From Fimenecus sp045543095 (GTDB taxonomy: Bacteria > Bacillota > Clostridia > Oscillospirales > Acutalibacteraceae), in contig JAZQMC010000001.1 of assembly GCA_045543095.1 (NCBI GenBank), forward strand, positions 1-64,000: DNA of 64,000 nt. Direction: 5' to 3'. Of the stretch, positions 58,258 through 64,000 are shown piece by piece (positions within the stretch are counted from its first letter, which is position 1; the number at the start of each line of letters is the position of its first letter). A model generated the notes under the pieces. The model searched no databases. It worked only from the letters and a program-made list of their open reading frames with translations, and was not told where the DNA came from. Made by a program: the position numbers and the translations under genes.

Positions 58258-61035
58258 CTATATTTTTCTTAACAATGGTAACACCGACAAAACAACCGCC
58301 CAAACTGCCTGATACATAATAATCTGCCAAACGCCAATCTGTGCAAGTCCTGAAAGGAATGCGAGCAACACAACACCCGCAACACCTAAAAATGCCGCAA
58401 CAAATTGAATAACACGTGAAAGATTTACAAAATTATTTATTTCAAACGAAGCGTGAAGTGACATAAGCATAGTTTTAATGCCACCGCGGTGAATAATCTT
58501 CGCATCAGCACGCTCTGCCTCGTTATTTTTAACCTTTGTGAACATCTCGCCTGCAACAGGGTTAATTATTTTAACCACATTTGAGGGAAGGCCGAACTCC
58601 TGCTCTAAAAACTGCTCTGTAATATTAGCGTCTGATGTTCTGAAGAAGATTGTAAGACCGTCTTTTTCAAGTTCACGCATATATCTTGCGGTTTCTTCAC
58701 TTGCTTTATACACAACAACGAACATAGCAGAAATTTTACCCTCAATAGCAAGGTAAATTACATTTCTGCCGTTATTCTTGAATTTTTCTTCAAGTTCTTT
58801 GTCGGGCACTTCAACATTGTGGTGAACAAGCAATTCACGATTACCCACCAATACACGATGATTATGAATCCAACAAGAGCAACCTAATTTTTCTTCATAA
58901 GAAAGTGACTCAACAGGGAACAAAAGCTGACGCTTGCCATCAATTACACCCTCAAAGATTTCTGCCATTACTCCGCCTGATGCAATAACAACCGATGCGG
59001 TATAGAGAATAGCCTCGTCAATTCGCATTTTGTGGTAAATTTTTATACCCTCAATATTGCAACCGCCCTGCTCAAAAGCATCGCAAGCATCAATTACAAC
59101 ACCGTTTGAGTTAACTGCATCTTCAACCGCACTGTAGCCGTTGATTACTGCACCCTCAACATTCAACTTTTTATTCACTGCACGAAGATTTACTGCCGCT
59201 GAAAGCCCCGCTGCCATGGGAAGTCCCATAAGCACCGTACCCGCAAAGGTACTTATACCCGCAAAGGCGTTCTTTGAAACAAAGCCGTAAATCAAGCCCG
59301 CAAGAAAAGCCACAGCTGTTACCGCAGGAACTGCAATATTAAGAAGTGGCCCTGTAACCTCAGCAGAGCGTGAAAGTTCAACAAAGCGTGCAGGAAAACC
59401 GATTCTTGCCGAATATTTAATATCGGGGTCGCCTAACATAAGACCGCGTGCAATTTCATTTGCCGTGTCCTCGTGACCGATATTTTCAACGCTGTGGGGG
59501 TCATCATTTTCTGCAATAACCTCAAAATTCTCGGCGTCGGTTTTACAACGAACAAGTTCACTTATCGCCTTGAAAATCATCGGAATTACCGAAGCACCCG
59601 CTATGAGATGTGCTGTTGACTCAACATTATCAGTAAATCCGAAGCCTGCAAGACATTGAATAACACCCGCAACTGCCGAAACAGTAATAACGGTATCTAC
59701 ATCTGCGGTTTTATTTTTTATTCCTGATATTGCATTCTTGAAGCTTGAAATGTTTGTAACACAAGCACAGAGCAAAAGCATTAACTGAACCGCAACATAA
59801 ACGAATTCATTATTTCCGTAAATTTCAAAATTACCGTTTTCAGCACCCGCAACAGCTGATAAAACGCACATTACGAAGGCGATGAATGAAAGAACAACAA
59901 GCCTTACAACAACACCCTTTTTCTCAACCTCAAAAACCTTGCGAACCGCTTTTTTATCTTTAGGGCCAAAGTATTCGCGGGCAACATTCACCTTTCGTCT
60001 TTCAAAACGACGTTTGCGACGAACCGGCTCTGTTTCTTCGGCAATTTCTTCAGGTTCATCAATTTCTTGCTTGAAAATAAGCCCACCCTTTACAAACTCA
60101 TCAACAACGCCCTTACGAGTTTCGCGAAGCTGTGCCTCTGCTTCTTCTTCAGACTGTTGCATTACGGGTTCGTCATCAACAAAGCCCTCAAACATAATCT
60201 GATTGTCCTCTTCTCTTGAAGAAGATATTTCTTCTTTTTCGAGCATATCTTCTGCGGGAACAATTGTGGGCAACGGCTCAAAGCCGTCAGTATTTGAGGA
60301 ATGAACTCTTTTCACCACAACACCGGGGGTTTCAATGGTTTTCGGTGGCAAAGAAGATAACAACGCACGATGCTCCTGTGTTTTTTCAAGATTCTGCACA
60401 GGCTTATTCATAAAGTGCTTTCTGTATTTTTCTTCACCGATTGCAGAGCTTGACAAAGCCTGACCGTCACCCGTAGTTGTTCGAGTAACCTTATTTCCTA
60501 AATTATGAGAGATATTTGGATTATATGCACCTCTAATGTCAACCTCGTTGAACATTCTTGTTTTTTCAATAGAAATCTGGCTGTCAACAGTCTTGATTTC
60601 AGGTTTTTTCTCTTCTGCGGGCATTTCTTCGGGGATTTCTTCTGCCTCTACGCTTATGAGTGCACCGCCATCGGTAAGGCCAATCTGACCGTCATCTGTT
60701 ACAGACACAGCCACTTTTGTTTCTTCAACCTTATCTTTGTGAAGCTCGGGAATATTGATTTCAAACTTTTTCTCTTTCTTCTGCGGTGCAGGATTAACAG
60801 CGGGAATTACCACCGTTTTTTCCTCTGCTTTTTGCTCTTTTACCGGCTCTGCCTTGACAGATTTTACCTTGGTTTCAACCTTTACAGGCTCTTCCTTTTT
60901 GGGCTCTGTACCCATAATATCAGCAAGCAGAGCGTCAATGCGGGCAGAAGAATATTCTTCTACACTATCATCACCGTTATATTTTTTTGTGCTTTCAAGA
61001 ATATCGTCAATTAACGATTCAGGTATTTTTGCCAT
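58258..61035 (-). CDS. Degenerate P-type ATPase-like membrane protein with long acidic N-terminal region
   Basis: A 925-residue protein, not a named family to my knowledge. Residues 1-350 are charged, low-complexity and probably disordered. From about 375 come several membrane helices, then a body ordered like a P-type ATPase: actuator-like region (510-560), helices with GLPMAAG (604-610) where CPC or similar is expected, VVIDACDAFEQGG (646-658) in place of the DKTGT phosphorylation loop, a nucleotide-domain-like RVLVGNRELL (727-736), and FFRTSDANITEQFL (797-810) where TGD is expected. GDGxND is absent. So it should not form the usual phosphoenzyme. I infer a pseudo-pump with a regulatory or sensing role, possibly with the MgtC protein encoded next. 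Confidence 0.7.
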   Translation of the reverse strand: MAKIPESLIDDILESTKKYNGDDSVEEYSSARIDALLADIMGTEPKKEEPVKVETKVKSVKAEPVKEQKAEEKTVVIPAVNPAPQKKEKKFEINIPELHKDKVEETKVAVSVTDDGQIGLTDGGALISVEAEEIPEEMPAEEKKPEIKTVDSQISIEKTRMFNEVDIRGAYNPNISHNLGNKVTRTTTGDGQALSSSAIGEEKYRKHFMNKPVQNLEKTQEHRALLSSLPPKTIETPGVVVKRVHSSNTDGFEPLPTIVPAEDMLEKEEISSSREEDNQIMFEGFVDDEPVMQQSEEEAEAQLRETRKGVVDEFVKGGLIFKQEIDEPEEIAEETEPVRRKRRFERRKVNVAREYFGPKDKKAVRKVFEVEKKGVVVRLVVLSFIAFVMCVLSAVAGAENGNFEIYGNNEFVYVAVQLMLLLCACVTNISSFKNAISGIKNKTADVDTVITVSAVAGVIQCLAGFGFTDNVESTAHLIAGASVIPMIFKAISELVRCKTDAENFEVIAENDDPHSVENIGHEDTANEIARGLMLGDPDIKYSARIGFPARFVELSRSAEVTGPLLNIAVPAVTAVAFLAGLIYGFVSKNAFAGISTFAGTVLMGLPMAAGLSAAVNLRAVNKKLNVEGAVINGYSAVEDAVNSNGVVIDACDAFEQGGCNIEGIKIYHKMRIDEAILYTASVVIASGGVMAEIFEGVIDGKRQLLFPVESLSYEEKLGCSCWIHNHRVLVGNRELLVHHNVEVPDKELEEKFKNNGRNVIYLAIEGKISAMFVVVYKASEETARYMRELEKDGLTIFFRTSDANITEQFLEQEFGLPSNVVKIINPVAGEMFTKVKNNEAERADAKIIHRGGIKTMLMSLHASFEINNFVNLSRVIQFVAAFLGVAGVVLLAFLSGLAQIGVWQIIMYQAVWAVVLSVLPLLRKI

Positions 61036-61072
61036 AATAAAATTCCCCCGAATTATTTATTATAGTTATAAA

Positions 61073-61846
61073 TTATTTTCTTCTGTAAGCGAATTCGTAC
61101 ATTAAAATGCCTCCGGCAACAGATGCATTTAACGAATTGATTTGACCTTTCATTTTGAGCGAGATTATAAAATCGCACTTTTCACGGACAATACGGCTCA
61201 TACCGTCGCCCTCTGAACCGATTACAAGCACCGCAGCACCGTCAAGGTTAACACCGCGGACATCCTCACCGCCCATATCGGCACCATAAACCCACATTCC
61301 CTTTTCTTTAAGGTCGTCAAGAGTTGACGCGAGATTTGAAACGCGTGCAACCTTCATATATTCAAGTGCACCCGCACTTGTTTTACCAACTGTGTAATTA
61401 AGTGATGCACTTCTTCTTTTCGGAATGATTATTCCGTGAACACCCGCCGCCTCGGCAGTACGGATTATTGCACCCAGATTATGCGGGTCTTCAATACCGT
61501 CACAAACTACAATGAACGGTGCTTCGCCTCTTTCTTCAGCAACTGCCAAAATTTCATCAACAGTTGCATAATCGTGAGCCGCACAGATTGCCGCAACGCC
61601 TTGGTGATTGGCTTGCCCGCACATAAAGTCTAACTTTTTGCGGTCAACTTCTTTAATTACCACACCTTGTTCACGGCATTCGCCGATAATCTTTCCCACA
61701 GAACCGCCTTTTTCACCGCGGACAACATACAAGGTGTCAATCTCACGACCCGATTTTATCAGTTCGGTTACTGCATTTCTGCCGATAATTAAATCTTTCT
61801 GTCTTTCTTCGTTATATTTATCGAATTTCTCTGTTTTCTTTTCCAT
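61073..61846 (-). CDS. rlmB: 23S rRNA (guanosine(2251)-2'-O)-methyltransferase RlmB (SpoU family)
   Basis: Methylates G2251 in the peptidyl-transferase P loop of 23S rRNA. The 257-residue protein has an N-terminal L30-like substrate domain (LIIGRNAVTELIKSGREIDT) and a C-terminal trefoil-knot SPOUT domain with VCDGIEDPHNLGAIIRTAEA, HGIIIPKRRSASLNYTVGKT, VLVIGSEGDGMSR and GQINSLNASVAGGILMYE. I start at ATG 61846 with GGAG seven bases upstream; further upstream in-frame codons precede the promoter and are unlikely. Confidence 0.93.
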   Translation of the reverse strand: MEKKTEKFDKYNEERQKDLIIGRNAVTELIKSGREIDTLYVVRGEKGGSVGKIIGECREQGVVIKEVDRKKLDFMCGQANHQGVAAICAAHDYATVDEILAVAEERGEAPFIVVCDGIEDPHNLGAIIRTAEAAGVHGIIIPKRRSASLNYTVGKTSAGALEYMKVARVSNLASTLDDLKEKGMWVYGADMGGEDVRGVNLDGAAVLVIGSEGDGMSRIVREKCDFIISLKMKGQINSLNASVAGGILMYEFAYRRK

Positions 61847-61894
61847 ATTCATACTCCATACAGGCATAATTACACATATTATTTTTAATATCTT

Positions 61895-61923
61895 ATTATA
61901 ACAAAAAACACAAGATATTACAA
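61895..61923 (-). promoter_or_regulatory. Promoter of rlmB, overlapped by an inverted repeat
   Basis: Minus-strand TTGTAA (61923-61918) and TATAAT (61900-61895), 17-base spacer. A perfect 12-bp inverted repeat, ACACAAGATATT (61908-61919) with AATATCTTGTGT (61936-61947), begins inside this promoter and may be an operator or a weak terminator on the plus strand. Confidence 0.65.
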
Positions 61924-61983
61924 TATAAAAATTACAATATCTTGTGTATTTTATGATTTTCTTATATATTTTATATTCAATCT

Positions 61984-62116
61984 GTAGGGGTAGGGAGGTC
62001 AATGTTCCACGCAATGTTTAAAGTTGATGTTTTCTTATGAGATTCTTCGCTTCGCTCAGAATGACACGAAGCGTTATTGTTGCAAAAGATAACGGCGGGA
62101 GCAACCCCCGCCCTAC
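61984..62116. repeat. Cluster of interspersed repeat fragments, including GTAGGG-family copies
   Basis: The interval holds GTAGGGGTAGGGAGGTC (61984-62000), a CTTCGCTTCGCTCAGAATGA segment (62045-62064) of a kind often scattered in clostridial genomes, and a 24-base palindromic unit at 62093-62116 (minus strand) closely matching the 31380 and 49856 copies with arms GGCGGG and CCCGCC. The last can act as terminator for the gene ending at 62121 on the minus strand. Confidence 0.6.
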
Positions 62117-62120
62117 CGTT

Positions 62121-62606
62121 TTATTTTGTTTCTACTCGTTTCATCTTTGCGAATTTTTCGCCCCAAGCGTTTGCCCAGGATTCGCAATAGAGTTTATAGT
62201 ATGAAACATTATTCTTTTCTCGGTATTTTGCAAAAACATTGCACCATATCGCTGACGGAATTGCAATTACAGGGTAATAAAGAGGTCCAAGAAGTAAGCA
62301 TTGCCAAGTATGACCGTACTCATGAATTCTTGTATTATATGTCCATTCTTTATTGGGGTGGTCGGCTCGCATAAATATAAAAAGTCCCAATGAGAGTCCG
62401 CCCTGATTCCAAGGTACATAAACAATATTCGCATAGCCGAATTTTTGGTATTTATAGCCCTTGATTTTTGTGCAAATCAAGAATGCAATACCGCCCACTA
62501 TATTTACTGAAAGTCCCCAAGTCCATTGAATTACATAGAAGAAAGCATCAAACAATTTACTTCTTTTAACTGTTGGTGCTGTCTGATTTATATCAATTTT
62601 ACTCAT
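62121..62606 (-). CDS. Small membrane protein with HEYGH metalloprotease-like motif (unknown function)
   Basis: Not recognised as a named family. The 161-residue protein has a hydrophobic N-terminal helix pair (FFYVIQWTWGLSVNIVGGIA), an extramembrane segment with GYANIVYVPWNQGGLSLGLF, then RIHEYGHTWQCLLLGPLYYP, which contains HExxH in the form HEYGH followed by another hydrophobic stretch, and a late YCESWANAWGEKFA whose Glu could be a third ligand. This fits a zincin-like membrane protein, though too short for a full protease domain. It lies ten bases after the GPH transporter gene, likely in one transcript. Confidence 0.6.
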   Translation of the reverse strand: MSKIDINQTAPTVKRSKLFDAFFYVIQWTWGLSVNIVGGIAFLICTKIKGYKYQKFGYANIVYVPWNQGGLSLGLFIFMRADHPNKEWTYNTRIHEYGHTWQCLLLGPLYYPVIAIPSAIWCNVFAKYREKNNVSYYKLYCESWANAWGEKFAKMKRVETK

Positions 62607-62616
62607 AACAACTCTC

Positions 62617-64000
62617 CTATTCTACACTTGCCATAAGCTGTTTTTTCATTTCTTCAGCTTCTATGAGAATAATGTATTCACCGTTTTCATTCTTATCGAG
62701 TGTGTGACCTTGTGTTTCGTCATTGTCGCGACCCAACCAAGTGTTTTCAAGTTTTTGACCTGCAAGAGTTTCACAACGCTCTTTTTCTTCAGGTGTAAGT
62801 GTTACACTGCCGTATTTATGCTTTGTAGCAATGGCGGCACGAATCATTGTGTGGTCGTCCTTGGTCATTTTGAAGTTTCTCAAAAGAATGTATGAAATAA
62901 GTGCACAAATCATTGGAATTATGGCAACACAAAGACGGATACCAAAAATCGCCGCATCGGACTGCTCTACAAATTCAGTAGCCTCACTCTTGGTATCAAG
63001 TCCGAAACCACCTAAAATAAGTGTAACGATAAATGTGTTTATACCACCAGTAACCTGTTTCACCATTGTGTTGCAAGTTGAAACAACACCCTCACGTCTG
63101 CGACCTGTAATCAACTCGTCAACGTCAGTAAGGTCGGGGAAAACATTATTACAAACAAAACCAATACCGCTCATACCGAAGGGATAGAAAGTCACGCCCA
63201 AAAGCATAAGAATAAGCATGTATGTTGATTTTGGTGTGCCCGGTTGACTTGCTTGCACAATCAAACCTATTGCAAGACCTAAAATCATAAAAGGTGTTAC
63301 GATTGTACCGCACTTTTTCTTGCCGTGTTTCATTGTAAGTGCGTAATTAAGCGGGAATGCGGCAGTTTCAAAAATGCCCGCAAAGGTATTGAACAAGAAA
63401 TAGTTTTTATATTGATTTGCGAGGAATGTTACATAATAAATATATGTTGTTGAATAAAAGCTTCTTGCAGTTTCCCAAAAAAAGCTTATTCCGAAATACT
63501 GACGGAAAGAACGGCTTTTGAATACATCAACATATTCTTTGATTGCCGCCTTTAAATCAAGAGGCTCTTTTTTCATATCTAAAGAGCTTGGTTCTTTTAC
63601 AAACTTAAATGTGCCATAAATCGCTACGCTATACATACACGCAAGAATTATGCCTGTAACAAAGAATGGTGCTTTTGCATCTCTGTTGAGTCCGTCTGAA
63701 AAGCCGAAAACAGAAAGCATAATCAACAAAATAACGTATGACGGCACCATACCCACAGAGTTGAAAATATAACTTACAGATGTATATTGTGTTCGTTTAT
63801 TGTATTCGGGTGCTAATTCGGGAAGCATTGCGGTGTGTGGCACGGCAATAACTGTGTATGCGGTTTTGTAAAGAACATAGGCAAACACAAAATATGCAAC
63901 TGTGGCATAAGGATGATTCTCGCCGTCAAGACCAAAAGAGTTCCATAACATTATGTATGAAACAAACACTATCGGAATACCCCACTTGAGATATGCACGG
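62617..64000 (-). CDS. GPH family sugar:cation symporter (partial, N-terminus beyond window)
   Basis: The frame is open to the window edge, with R-A-Y-L-K-W-G-I-P before the first in-window start-like codon, so the true start is outside. About 460 residues are visible, with ten or more helices. Family marks: AYTVIAVPHTAMLPELAPEY then NKRTQYTSVSYIFNSVG (the MFS/GPH loop), YFGISFFWETARSFYSTTYI, FYPFGMSGIGFVCNNVFPD, LTDVDELITGRRREGVVSTC, KQVTGGINTFIVTLILGGFG. GPH symporters import glycosides, pentosides or hexuronides with Na+ or H+. The nearby uronate operon makes a hexuronide plausible but not shown. Confidence 0.88.
   Translation of the reverse strand, partial: RAYLKWGIPIVFVSYIMLWNSFGLDGENHPYATVAYFVFAYVLYKTAYTVIAVPHTAMLPELAPEYNKRTQYTSVSYIFNSVGMVPSYVILLIMLSVFGFSDGLNRDAKAPFFVTGIILACMYSVAIYGTFKFVKEPSSLDMKKEPLDLKAAIKEYVDVFKSRSFRQYFGISFFWETARSFYSTTYIYYVTFLANQYKNYFLFNTFAGIFETAAFPLNYALTMKHGKKKCGTIVTPFMILGLAIGLIVQASQPGTPKSTYMLILMLLGVTFYPFGMSGIGFVCNNVFPDLTDVDELITGRRREGVVSTCNTMVKQVTGGINTFIVTLILGGFGLDTKSEATEFVEQSDAAIFGIRLCVAIIPMICALISYILLRNFKMTKDDHTMIRAAIATKHKYGSVTLTPEEKERCETLAGQKLENTWLGRDNDETQGHTLDKNENGEYIILIEAEEMKKQLMASVE

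Overview
The window looks like a chromosomal segment of an anaerobic low-GC Firmicute, most likely a gut member of the class Clostridia (Oscillospiraceae/Ruminococcaceae-like). Pointers are the pyrH-frr-uppS-cdsA-dxr order, a clostridial rnfCDGEAB operon, an A-type flavoprotein, an iron-sulfur serine dehydratase, BspA-like and dockerin modules, and strong AGGAGG-type ribosome sites with TTGACA/TATAAT promoters. This is inference from gene content. No rRNA, tRNA or CRISPR array was seen.

Layout. 1-3186 (minus): pyrimidine, translation and envelope genes pyrH, frr, uppS, cdsA and the start of dxr, which runs off the window and stops resembling Dxr after about 28 residues. 3413-4522 (plus): an N-acetylhexosamine kinase. 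4576-13402 (minus): Rnf operon (rnfCDGEAB), NusG-domain-II protein, Gx transporter, a lipoprotein that looks like a double divergent FMN-binding protein, and ApbE, the flavin transferase that would flavinylate these proteins. 13670-22819 (plus): a divergently transcribed Mrp/Mbh-type antiporter cluster with four large proton-channel-like subunits, then TspO. Rnf (ion pumping) and Mrp (Na+/H+ exchange) share one 267-bp divergent promoter region.

23389-28529 (minus): M18 aminopeptidase, CoaE, TsaC/Sua5, a TPR-like membrane protein, release factor 1 and a DUF951 protein. 28637-32987 (plus): S1-domain protein, a surface alpha/beta-hydrolase and GalT. 33040-35773 (minus): MATE exporter and an AAA/DUF4143 ATPase. 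36019-42530 (plus): ComEC-like protein, HolA, RNase M5-like Toprim protein, acyl-CoA synthetase, flavodoxin-fold reductase and thioredoxin. 42772-43184 is a gene-free stretch with its own promoter, several strong helices and a terminator: a structured non-coding RNA candidate.

43241-54410 is mainly sugar and amino-acid catabolism: a divergent GH4/GH43 pair, an A-type flavoprotein, an HTH-serine dehydratase fusion, a secreted LRR-dockerin protein, and the uronate operon uxuA-(mannonate oxidoreductase)-kdgK-kdgA. That operon is interrupted by a 0.5-kb DUF559 gene bracketed by palindromic inverted repeats. 54502-64000 carries a phosphatase, an XRE regulator, RsmI, TrmN6-like and MgtC proteins, a 925-residue degenerate P-type ATPase with a long acidic N-terminus, RlmB, a small HEYGH membrane protein and a partial GPH-family sugar symporter.

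The best candidates for something undescribed are the DUF559 inverted-repeat element, the roughly 410-nt structured RNA, the pseudo-P-type ATPase, the HTH-serine dehydratase fusion, and the lipoprotein carrying an AGCT variant of the flavinylation motif.
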